DNA of 64,000 nt from Lachnospiraceae bacterium MD308 (GTDB lineage Bacteria > Bacillota > Clostridia > Lachnospirales > Lachnospiraceae): the NCBI GenBank assembly GCA_000403475.2, contig KE159795.1, forward strand, positions 1,452,969 through 1,516,968, given 5' to 3'. The notes below the pieces were generated by a model that worked only from the letters and a program-made list of their open reading frames with translations, searched no databases and was not told the origin of the DNA. A program made the position numbers and the translations under genes. Below are positions 10,224-17,525 of the stretch, piece after piece; positions within the stretch are counted from its first letter, which is position 1, and each line of letters starts with the position of its first letter.

Positions 10224-11030
10224 ATGAACAGCAACGAAAAGAATACGGCCCTTTATGAGAAGATGGCCGCTGAACAGGATACCTTCCGGGATTGGCTGAA
10301 AAGCCAGTCCCCGGAGGAGGTCTTAAACCATGCCTATGAGTACACCGTCCGGGAGGACATTGTGATGGCGATGGAGGAACTGGAACTCTCCGGTGCACAG
10401 GCACAGGCGCTTCTGGATTCCCCCTCCCCGCTGGCTGATGTGTACCGCCATTTTGAAAAACTGGAAACCGGCTATATGGATGTGATCCGGGAAAGCATTG
10501 AGGAACGGGCCAATGAGATGTGCAAGGCAAAAGAGGAACAGAGAGCCGCCCCGGTCTATCCCCACTCCGCCGCCTATGCGTCCGAGCATGGGGAAATGGC
10601 ACAGTACCGCGCCTCCCTGCAAGTCAGTCTTGCCTGCAAAGAAGCCATTGAGCAGGCCATTAACGCCCACTATGGGGATAACCGTCTGAATACCGAGGCC
10701 GCTGTCAAAGAGGTGCTGGAACAGTTCGGGCCGGAGCGTATGCAGTACATCCTTGCCAATACGGTGCTGAAAAAGGAGCATGACGGGCGCATCTCCCGCG
10801 ATAACAAAGCCTGGGCGAAAACAATCCCCATGCCGGAGGATGGCGGCGATCCCCGCCACAGTTATGCCTTGGTGGTGGATAAGGTCAACCCCGGTCTGAC
10901 CGACCTGTTTTTGAAGCAGGCGCGGAAAGTCCTTCAAGCCCCGGAGAAAGGCTCCGTCCTGGAAAAACTCAAACAGGAGCCGCCGGAACGCAGACCCGCC
11001 GCCCCTAAGAAACGGGAACCGGAACGATGA
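10224..11030 (+). CDS. DUF3848/DUF3849 protein (268 aa)
   Basis: Starts 1 bp after the helicase stop with AGGAGG at about 10208-10213. The N-terminal half (LYEKMAAEQDTFRDWLKSQS, then HAYEYTVREDIVMAMEEL) resembles DUF3848. The second half (PVYPHSAAYASEHGEMAQYR, then RISRDNKAWAKT and NPGLTDLFLKQARKV) resembles DUF3849. These two domains are normally joined in conjugative transposons beside the big helicase; no biochemical role is known to me. The C-terminus is basic and proline-rich. The stop overlaps the start of the mobC gene by 4 bp, so translation is probably coupled. Confidence 0.8.
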   Translation: MNSNEKNTALYEKMAAEQDTFRDWLKSQSPEEVLNHAYEYTVREDIVMAMEELELSGAQAQALLDSPSPLADVYRHFEKLETGYMDVIRESIEERANEMCKAKEEQRAAPVYPHSAAYASEHGEMAQYRASLQVSLACKEAIEQAINAHYGDNRLNTEAAVKEVLEQFGPERMQYILANTVLKKEHDGRISRDNKAWAKTIPMPEDGGDPRHSYALVVDKVNPGLTDLFLKQARKVLQAPEKGSVLEKLKQEPPERRPAAPKKREPER

Positions 11031-11371
11031 GCGCGGCAAAGCGGAAACGGGAGGTACAGGTGAATTTCCGGGTTTCCCCGGAGGAGCTGGCCCTGATTGA
11101 GCAGAAAATGTCCCAGCTTGGAACCGTCAACCGGGAAGCCTACCTGCGGAAAATGGCGCTGGACGGGTATGTGGTAAAGCTGGATTTGCCGGAGCTGAAG
11201 GAGCTGGTGTCCCTGATGCGCTATTCCAGCAACAACTTAAACCAGCTGACCCGTAAAGTGCATGAAACCGGGCGGGTTTATGACGCTGACCTGGAGGATA
11301 TATCCCAGCGGCAGGAACAGCTTTGGGAGGGTGTGCAGAAGATACTGGCCCAGCTTTCCAAGCTCTCCTGA
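11027..11371 (+). CDS. mobC: MobC-family mobilization relaxosome protein (114 aa)
   Basis: A small basic protein with an N-terminal ribbon-helix-helix-like stretch (QVNFRVSPEELALIEQKMSQ) and a conserved C-terminal half containing LMRYSSNNLNQLTRKVHETG, typical of MobC/NikA-type accessory proteins. These bind near oriT and help the relaxase nick. It overlaps the previous stop by 4 bp and is followed by a strong terminator, so it ends the helicase operon. The relaxase is 580 bp downstream in its own unit, which fits a relaxosome pair. Confidence 0.85.
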   Translation: MSAAKRKREVQVNFRVSPEELALIEQKMSQLGTVNREAYLRKMALDGYVVKLDLPELKELVSLMRYSSNNLNQLTRKVHETGRVYDADLEDISQRQEQLWEGVQKILAQLSKLS

Positions 11372-11391
11372 CCGGATAGTTTGCTCCATCT

Positions 11392-11443
11392 GCGGAGGGA
11401 GGAACGGCGTTCTTCGCCGCGCCTTCCTCCGCTTTTTCTTTTT
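11392..11443 (+). terminator. Rho-independent terminator after mobC
   Basis: GCGGAGG-GAGGAACGGCG pairs across a short loop with CGCCGCGCCTTCCTCCGC, followed by TTTTTCTTTTT. It closes the helicase-mobC transcription unit. Confidence 0.8.
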
Positions 11444-11520
11444 GACGGTAAACTTGCCGGATGTGCCGGAATCATGGATAATAGCGGCAGAACAGGGTTT
11501 TACGAAAGGAGTGGACTGCT

Positions 11521-11835
11521 ATGATGTCATTTGAACAGGTGATAGACATTTTTGGGGACTATCTGGCATTGGATACAGAAATGGAAGTCTGCAAAAGCCG
11601 GTATGGGTATATCCGGGTGGAGTTTCATGGGACAGGGGAATTACCCGGCTATTGCAGCGGCATGGTCTGCCGTACCCCAAAGGAGCTTTTTGACCTTCTG
11701 CTTTCCGATTATGAAAGCTATCTGGAAATCCAGCGGACAAAAGGACGCAGAGATGTGACGGAGGAAGATAAAAACGAAATTGCCGCACTGTGTCAATCCC
11801 GTTTGGAGAAGTGGGAAAAAGGAAACGCCAGATAG
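11521..11835 (+). CDS. Hypothetical element protein (104 aa)
   Basis: A well-formed gene with GAAAGGAG about 9 bases before the first ATG (a second ATG follows immediately). The protein starts MMSFEQVIDIFGDYLALDTE and is acidic with aromatic residues (RYGYIRVEFHG, GMVCRTPKELFDLLLSDYES). I do not recognise a named domain. Its position between mobC and the relaxase is common for small accessory proteins in this type of element. A transfer or regulatory role is possible but nothing in the sequence shows it. Confidence 0.6.
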   Translation: MMSFEQVIDIFGDYLALDTEMEVCKSRYGYIRVEFHGTGELPGYCSGMVCRTPKELFDLLLSDYESYLEIQRTKGRRDVTEEDKNEIAALCQSRLEKWEKGNAR

Positions 11836-11905
11836 CTTTGGGTGATTTACTTTTGGCATGAAACAGGATAATCCGATATAAAAATGTTGAATAAAAAGAA
11901 ACAAG

Positions 11906-11930
11906 CGGTCTGCGTATGCAGGCCGTTTTG
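11906..11930 (+). terminator. Terminator between the 104-aa gene and the relaxase
   Basis: CGGTCTGC-GTAT-GCAGGCCG forms an 8-bp stem (one G-T pair) followed by TTTTG, 21 bp before the relaxase start. Confidence 0.6.
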
Positions 11931-11951
11931 TTATGAAGGGAGGATTCCATC

Positions 11952-13370
11952 ATGGCAACCACACGCATCATGCCGCTGCACACCGGTAAGGGCCGCACCG
12001 AAAGTCAGGCTGTCAGTGACATCATCGACTATGTATCTAACCCGCAAAAGACAGATAACGGCAGGCTTGTCACCGGCTTTGCGTGTGACAGCCGGGTAGC
12101 CGACGCCGAGTTTCTGTTGGCAAAACGGGAGTACATTTCTACCACCGGACGGGTACGGGGCGCGGACGATGTGCTGGCCTACCATGTCCGGCAGTCCTTT
12201 GTCCCCGGCGAGATTACCCCGGAAGAAGCAAACCGGCTGGGCGTGGAGTTTGCAAAGCGGTTCACCAAGGGCAGTCACGCCTTTGTGGTCTGTACCCATA
12301 TCGACAAGTCCCATATCCATAACCACATCATCTGGAACGCGGTCAATCTGAACTGTGACCGGAAATTCCGAAACTTTTGGGGCAGTACCCGCGCGGTCCG
12401 GCGGCTCAACGATACCATCTGTGTTGAGAACGGCTATTCCATTGTAGAGGACCCAAAACCGCATGGAAAAAGCTATAACAAGTGGCTGGGGGATCAGGCG
12501 AAGCCCTCCCACCGGGAACAGCTCCGCGTGATGATTGACCAGGCATTAGAACAGAAACCGGCAGACTTTGACGGGCTGTTAAAGCTGCTTGCGGAAATGG
12601 GTTGTGAGGTGTCACGCCGGGGACAGGCAATCCGGCTCAAAGCCCCCGGCTGGAAGAATGTTGCCCGCATGGATGAAAAGCTGGGACAAGGGTATAGCGA
12701 AGATGAAATACGGGCGGTCCTTGCCGGAGAAAAGCAGCATACGCCCCGCAGAAAAGACGCGGTTTCAACTCCCACTCCCAAGGTCAATCTTCTGGTGGAT
12801 ATTCAGGCAAAATTGCAGGCCGGAAAAGGCGCTGGCTATGCGCGCTGGGCAAAGGTATTCAATCTGAAACAGATGGCGCAGACAATGAACTATCTCACCG
12901 AGCATGGCCTGCTGGAATACGCAGTCTTGGAAGAAAAAGCGGCTGCTGCTACCACCCGCCACAATGAGCTGTCGGCACAGATCAAGGCGGCGGAAACCCG
13001 CATGGCGGAGATAGCCGTACTGCGGACCCACATCATCAATTATGTGAAAACTCGCGAGATCTATGCGGCCTACCGCAAGGCGGGGTATTCCAAGAAATTT
13101 TTAGCGGAACATGAAGCGGATATTTTGCTCCACAAGGCGGCAAAGCAGGCTTTTGACGATTTGGGTATCAAGAAGCTGCCCACCGTCAAGAGCTTGCAGG
13201 CCGAGTATGCCCAGCTGTTGGAAGGAAAGAAAAAAGACTATGCCGAGTACCGGCGCTCCCGCGAGGAAATGCGGGAACTGCTGGCCGCAAAAGCCAACGT
13301 GGACCGGCTGATGGGATATGGGGAGGAACGCCAGAATGACCGGGAAAAGGAACAGGGGCAGGATCGCTGA
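11952..13370 (+). CDS. MOBP-type relaxase / mobilization nuclease (472 aa)
   Basis: The N-terminal relaxase domain carries the HUH metal-binding signature HIDKSHIHNHI at residues 116-126. A candidate catalytic tyrosine is Y27 in DIIDYVSNPQ, upstream of the histidines as in MOBP relaxases. The C-terminal half (about 300-470) is helical, charged and coiled-coil-like, as expected for the part contacting partner proteins. GGGAGG at about 11939-11944 supports the ATG. The enzyme should nick oriT and pilot the single strand during conjugation. MobC upstream and the hairpins just downstream (13418-13487) support a complete mobilization module. It is full length with no visible damage. Confidence 0.92.
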   Translation: MATTRIMPLHTGKGRTESQAVSDIIDYVSNPQKTDNGRLVTGFACDSRVADAEFLLAKREYISTTGRVRGADDVLAYHVRQSFVPGEITPEEANRLGVEFAKRFTKGSHAFVVCTHIDKSHIHNHIIWNAVNLNCDRKFRNFWGSTRAVRRLNDTICVENGYSIVEDPKPHGKSYNKWLGDQAKPSHREQLRVMIDQALEQKPADFDGLLKLLAEMGCEVSRRGQAIRLKAPGWKNVARMDEKLGQGYSEDEIRAVLAGEKQHTPRRKDAVSTPTPKVNLLVDIQAKLQAGKGAGYARWAKVFNLKQMAQTMNYLTEHGLLEYAVLEEKAAAATTRHNELSAQIKAAETRMAEIAVLRTHIINYVKTREIYAAYRKAGYSKKFLAEHEADILLHKAAKQAFDDLGIKKLPTVKSLQAEYAQLLEGKKKDYAEYRRSREEMRELLAAKANVDRLMGYGEERQNDREKEQGQDR

Positions 13371-13417
13371 CGCTCCGTTTTTTCGTACTATCTCACCGCC
13401 GCAGGCAGGTGAAAAGT

Positions 13418-13487
13418 GTTCCGAAGGAACGCGCAGCCACAGAATGAAATTCTGTGTTCAAAGGGGCTTGGGGAATCCCCAACAAGC
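13418..13487. other. Cluster of three hairpins after the relaxase, candidate oriT region
   Basis: Three short perfect inverted repeats follow each other: GTTCC-GAA-GGAAC (13418-13430), CACAGAAT-GAA-ATTCTGTG (13438-13456) and TTGGGGAATCCCCAA (13468-13482, flanked by GCTTG and CAAGC half-sites). No coding frame here looks real. Dense small hairpins beside a relaxase gene are typical of origins of transfer. No nick-site consensus could be verified, so oriT is only a proposal. Confidence 0.4.
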
Positions 13488-13539
13488 AGCGCCAGGAGCC
13501 GGATGGCTATCCTGGGGCATTGCTTGCCAAGTTTATTGC

Positions 13540-13709
13540 TTATGACAAGCTTGTCATAACTTCTATGCTCATGCGGATACTGAACATAGGCGCAGAGCTG
13601 TTGAGGCCGCTATGCGTAACCCCTACTATGAGTAAATTTTTATCAGAACTTTTTGCCGCTGCATTCCTGCATTTTCAAGGATTCTGCCTTCTCGTTCTGA
13701 TAAAAATTT
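13540..13709. repeat. Palindrome and long inverted repeat upstream of the tyrosine recombinase
   Basis: A perfect 20-bp palindrome, TTATGACAAGCTTGTCATAA, occupies 13540-13559. About 75 bp further, AAATTTTTATCAGAAC (13634-13649) is repeated exactly inverted as GTTCTGATAAAAATTT (13694-13709) around a 44-bp centre. They lie in the 439-bp gap between relaxase and recombinase. Possible roles are regulator binding, recombinase arm sites or the scar of the cargo's insertion. The rest of the gap (to 13809) holds only the recombinase ribosome site AAGGAGG. Confidence 0.6.
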
Positions 13710-13809
13710 TGTTCCGATAACCATCTCCACGCCCCCCCGCTTTTGCTCCGTATAGATTGTCTAATAACCGCTACAATAATGGTATCTCAAACCAAGGAGG
13801 ATTACCGTT

Positions 13810-14664
13810 ATGAGCAACACATTATATCGTATCACGTCCGAATGCATCTGCCGCTACGCCGTTTATCTTCGTGAACAGGAACGGGCAGCGCATACCGTTC
13901 AGAAGTACGTCCACGACCTGGGGGAGCTGGCGGCATATCTGGACGGCCAGACCGTCACCAAAGCTGCCCTGATTGAGTGGAAAGAGCAGCTTACCGCCGC
14001 CTACGCCCCGGCCACTGTCAACTCCATGCTCACCGCCGCCAACGGCTTTTTCGCGTTCATGGGTTGGCGGGATTTGTCCCTGCGACTGCTGAAAATCCAG
14101 AAAACCATCTTCTGTGATGAGAGCCGGGAGCTGACCCGCGCCGAATACATCCGGCTAGTGGAAGCCGCAGAACGGGAGGGCAACCAGCGTCTTTCCCTGG
14201 TGCTGCAAACCATCTGCGCAACGGGCATACGGGTGTCCGAGCTGCGCTTCATCACCGCCGAGGCCGTGAGCGTTGGCAGAGCGGAGATTTTCAATAAGGG
14301 CAAACGCCGGGTGGTGTTCCTTCCGGACAAGCTGCAAAGGCTGCTGAAAAAATATCTCCGGGAACAAAAAAAGACCGCCGGGGCGGTGTTCACCACCCGG
14401 ACGGGAAAGCCCCTAGATCGCTCCAACATTTGGCGGGATATGAAAAAGCTGTGCGAGAGCGCAAACGTGGAGCCGGGGAAAGTCTTTCCCCACAACCTCC
14501 GGCACCTGTTCGCCCGGACGTACTACTCTCTGGAAAAGGATTTGTCCCGGCTGGCGGACATTCTGGGCCATTCCAGCGTCAACACCACCCGCATTTACAC
14601 CGTGGAGAGCGGAACCGTCCACGCCCAGCAGGTTGCCCGATTGGGCCTTGTCCTGACAACATAG
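13810..14664 (+). CDS. XerC-like tyrosine recombinase of the cargo (284 aa)
   Basis: An N-terminal core-binding SAM-like domain (about residues 10-95) precedes a C-terminal catalytic domain with every key residue: R141 in ATGIRVSEL, a lysine in NKGKRRVVF (about 163-165), H228 and R231 in HNLRH, H254 in LGHSS and the nucleophile Y263 in TRIYT. At 284 residues it lacks the extra arm-binding domain of phage-type integrases and resembles Xer proteins and the recombinases that flip promoters in Clostridia. AAGGAGG lies about 8 bases before the ATG. Its last codons form the left arm of the first of four 24-bp recombination-like sites, so it probably acts on those sites. The element has its own serine recombinases, so this enzyme is not needed for element movement. 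Confidence 0.9.
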   Translation: MSNTLYRITSECICRYAVYLREQERAAHTVQKYVHDLGELAAYLDGQTVTKAALIEWKEQLTAAYAPATVNSMLTAANGFFAFMGWRDLSLRLLKIQKTIFCDESRELTRAEYIRLVEAAEREGNQRLSLVLQTICATGIRVSELRFITAEAVSVGRAEIFNKGKRRVVFLPDKLQRLLKKYLREQKKTAGAVFTTRTGKPLDRSNIWRDMKKLCESANVEPGKVFPHNLRHLFARTYYSLEKDLSRLADILGHSSVNTTRIYTVESGTVHAQQVARLGLVLTT

Positions 14665-15010
14665 TTTCACTTCTGTTGTAGAGGGCGCAAAAAACACAAC
14701 AGACTTTCACTTCTGTTGTAGAGGGCGCAAAAAACACAACAGACTTTCACTTCTGTTGTAACCCGCCTGTTTTCAAGCCGATACATATACTATTATATTA
14801 AGTGCCAACAAAAAATGCAAGGATTTTCTTCGGGATGATTTGCACGAAAAACAGACGGGACAGTTGAGCTTTTTTGCCCCGTCAGTTTTTTGCGCTTATT
14901 TTTGCGCTTAAAAGAAATATCAACTCCCTTTTTTCCCGCAATCAACTTAATGACAGTATAACCACATAGCTTTGGTAGAAGAAATTACAACAGAAGTGAA
15001 AGTCTGTTGT
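14656..15010. repeat. Three direct plus one inverted 24-bp recombination-like sites (candidate invertible switch)
   Basis: The site is ACAACAGA, an asymmetric 8-bp spacer CTTTCACT, then TCTGTTGT. Perfect copies lie at 14696-14719 and 14736-14759. An imperfect copy (left arm ACAACATA, first spacer base G) lies at 14656-14679 and overlaps the recombinase stop codon. The three are spaced exactly 40 bp apart, separated by the identical 16-bp AGAGGGCGCAAAAAAC. A perfect copy in the opposite orientation (spacer AGTGAAAG) lies at 14987-15010, 57 bp before the phosphodiesterase ATG. The arms and spacer are laid out like a tyrosine recombinase core site. The opposite orientation predicts inversion of the 227 bp between 14760 and 14986, and the direct copies predict loss or gain of 40-bp units. 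Confidence 0.75.
14847..14891 (+). terminator. Bidirectional terminator inside the putative invertible segment
   Basis: GACGGG (14854-14859) pairs with CCCGTC (14878-14883), flanked by an A-run on the left and T6 on the right, so it can work on both strands. It probably ends recombinase transcription. Lying between the inverted sites, it may also be part of the switch. Around it, TATACT occurs exactly 26 bases inside each end (forward at one end, reverse at the other), but no convincing -35 boxes are visible. Confidence 0.6.
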
Positions 15011-15067
15011 AATCGGATGCACTTCACTCTTTTAGAAAATTTTAGAAAAGCGCAGGAGGATCGTATA

Positions 15068-17401
15068 ATGACTGGAGAAAAGGGCGCAGCACACCGTATA
15101 TCTTATCGGCACCATAAGATTTTGGTTAAGATAGCCTACCTCGTTTTAATTATTGTGGCTGGCTTTACAGTTGTCATCAACCTTGTGTTGCTGCATGAAA
15201 CGCATCAAACCATAATCGCTAAGACAGACCGCCACATCTCTGAACTGTCCGCAAGCGTGAGCAACTCCCTTGCGCAAAGGTTTCAAAGAACGCTTCGAAT
15301 TCTTGAATCTGTCGAGCTTAGTTATGATCAAGATGGTATATTATCATCCACTGAGCTGGAACGTCTGCATGAGAGGGCTGACTTGCTCCAATTCGAGTAT
15401 TTTGCGTTTATTTCGCCAGATGGTTCGGCTGTCTGTTCCGATGGTGTTTCACGAACGTTTTCCCAACAGGCTGGAATTATGAAAGCGTTTGAAGGACAGG
15501 CTGTGATTGATGTCGAGTCATCGAAAACAGAAACTGACGAGCAGATTTTGAATATGCCGTTTTTTGCAATACCAATCCGCTCCCACGGTGGAACCGGAGA
15601 GATCACCGGCATTTTCGCTGCCCCTGTCTCGCCGGAACAGGAGGATTTCTATTTGGTACAATCCTATTACGGCGGAAATGTCTTTTTTAACCTCGTCAAG
15701 CCGGATGGGACCGAGATATTCATGACAACCCACTCCCACGTTTTGCCGGTTGATGAGCCGCAAAATTCTGACAAACAACATAATTTATTTGACACGCTGG
15801 ATGCGAATGTGGAGATTATCAGCGATACCTCCGTAGATGATCTAAGGGAGGCCGCCGTTTCGGGCCGGAATGCGACGATACGTTTCCATCTTCCGAATAG
15901 TTCTTCCACGCAGACCGGCCAGCTTTCCCCCATAAGCGGCACCGGCTTGTGTGTCTGGATGGTTGATACAGACGACGCCGTGAGCGAAGGGATTAACCAG
16001 ATATTGCATATAGCATTTCGGATCAATGGTTTAGGGGTCGTATGCTTTTGCTTGATAATTACTATCCTGCTCTTTCTCTACCGAAAGAACACACACATTC
16101 TCATGGTCGATCCTGTTACCGGCGGTTACAGCCTATCCCGCTTTAACCAGGAAGCGGAGCGTTTGGTGCGTCATTCAAACCCAGGCGAATACACACTTAT
16201 CATTATGAATATTGTCCATTTCAAATATTTCAACGATACCTACGGCTTTGATGAAAGCAACCGCATCTTGAAGTATGTACACACCGCGATTCAGAAATAT
16301 ATGGAGGATGGCGAGATACTGGTCCGCTCTGGTGCGGATGATTTCAACCTGCTGATTCGCACGTCACGCAACAGCAATGAGGTAATCATTCAGAAGCTGG
16401 AGCTTATGGTGGATGAAGTCAATCGCTTTAATAAGGAACTTCCTAAAAAGGAATGGATTATGTTCAGGGTGGGAGTGTATCAGATTACAGATACCAGCCT
16501 GTCCGTTATTCATATGAGCGATCGGGCGAACATTGCCCGAAAAAAGCCAAAGATACCGGTTGGAAATATTCTGTATTCCTGTGGCTTTTATGAGGAAGAG
16601 GACCTCGCCCAGCTGCAAAAAGAGAACATCCTGGTAAACAAGATGAATGACGCGCTGGAAAATCATGATTTCAAAATGTATTTACAGCCGAAAGTAGACA
16701 TTTCAACCGGAAAAATTGTTGCCGCCGAGGCACTGGTCCGCTGGCAGAACCCGGACATGGGACTTGTCCGGCCTGACGAGTTTATACCCCTGTTTGAACA
16801 CAACGGCTTTATCCGAAAGCTTGACCTCTATATGTTTGAGCAGGTATGTGCCTGTCTGCGCCGGTGGCTTGACGAGGGATTGCAGCCGGTTCAGATTTCT
16901 ATCAATTTGTCCCGTGTTCATTTGGCGAACAAGGATTTTTTGAAGCCGTTCATAGCAGTGCAGGAAAAATACCGCATTCCGCCGGAACTTTTGGAATTTG
17001 AATTGCTGGAATCGGCGTTGCAGGAGTTCCCGGAGGCACTCCCGGAGGCGATCTGTCAAATCCATCTGGCCGGTTATACCTGTTCTCTGGACGATTTCGG
17101 AAGCGGCTATTCTTCTTTGAACAACCTGGAATCTTTGGACATTGACGTTGTGAAGCTGGATCGCGAGTTTCTCAATACTGCCCACACAGAAGGTGACAGA
17201 GGACATATCGTGATTGAGGAATTGATTCATATGGCAAGACGCCTTGGAATTACAGTTTGTTGCGAGGGGGTGGAAACGGTAGAACAGCTTGCCTTTTTGC
17301 AAAAGTGCCACTGCGACAAAGGCCAGGGGTATTTATTCTCTAAGCCGGTTGAAGTATCTGTTTTTGAAGAAATGCTTTTTGGTAATTCACAAATAAAATA
17401 G
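15068..17401 (+). CDS. Membrane c-di-GMP phosphodiesterase, degenerate GGDEF plus EAL (777 aa)
   Basis: The frame is open upstream through the inverted site, but AGGAGGA at about 15054-15060 and ATG 15068 mark the likely start. TM1 (about residues 17-40), an extracytoplasmic Cache-like sensor region (about 45-310) and TM2 (about 315-340) precede a GGDEF domain whose signature is SGADDF near 421-426, so it is probably not a cyclase. The EAL domain is intact: AEALVRW (EAL at 554-556), INLSRVH, ELLES, LDDFGSGYSS (Asp 675-676) and CCEGVET. It should hydrolyse c-di-GMP, perhaps with the GGDEF domain as a GTP sensor. The architecture resembles clostridial GGDEF-EAL enzymes, some of which sit behind invertible promoters. 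The cyclase gene is 124 bp downstream. Confidence 0.9.
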   Translation: MTGEKGAAHRISYRHHKILVKIAYLVLIIVAGFTVVINLVLLHETHQTIIAKTDRHISELSASVSNSLAQRFQRTLRILESVELSYDQDGILSSTELERLHERADLLQFEYFAFISPDGSAVCSDGVSRTFSQQAGIMKAFEGQAVIDVESSKTETDEQILNMPFFAIPIRSHGGTGEITGIFAAPVSPEQEDFYLVQSYYGGNVFFNLVKPDGTEIFMTTHSHVLPVDEPQNSDKQHNLFDTLDANVEIISDTSVDDLREAAVSGRNATIRFHLPNSSSTQTGQLSPISGTGLCVWMVDTDDAVSEGINQILHIAFRINGLGVVCFCLIITILLFLYRKNTHILMVDPVTGGYSLSRFNQEAERLVRHSNPGEYTLIIMNIVHFKYFNDTYGFDESNRILKYVHTAIQKYMEDGEILVRSGADDFNLLIRTSRNSNEVIIQKLELMVDEVNRFNKELPKKEWIMFRVGVYQITDTSLSVIHMSDRANIARKKPKIPVGNILYSCGFYEEEDLAQLQKENILVNKMNDALENHDFKMYLQPKVDISTGKIVAAEALVRWQNPDMGLVRPDEFIPLFEHNGFIRKLDLYMFEQVCACLRRWLDEGLQPVQISINLSRVHLANKDFLKPFIAVQEKYRIPPELLEFELLESALQEFPEALPEAICQIHLAGYTCSLDDFGSGYSSLNNLESLDIDVVKLDREFLNTAHTEGDRGHIVIEELIHMARRLGITVCCEGVETVEQLAFLQKCHCDKGQGYLFSKPVEVSVFEEMLFGNSQIK

Positions 17402-17525
17402 CCAATCTGTGCAAGGAAAAGCAAAGAAAATGCAGGTGCAACAAAAACGGGTTGTTACGCTACCGATAGCAGGCGTGATACTGTCTTACGATCTATTCAA
17501 ATGTTAAGGTTTATAGGAGGGGCAG

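Noticed and set aside
13454..13720. An 88-codon open frame between relaxase and recombinase
   Set aside because: It spans palindromes and inverted repeats, has no ribosome site and resembles no protein.
14656..14760. Tandem 40-bp repeats as a CRISPR array
   Set aside because: The spacers are identical, there are only three copies, an inverted copy exists nearby and a recombinase gene is adjacent; no cas genes are present.
17402..17525. c-di-GMP riboswitch in the leader of the cyclase gene
   Set aside because: I compared it with the GEMM core as remembered and could not find the conserved tetraloop-receptor and GCAAA/GGUAG layout; only scattered similar words.
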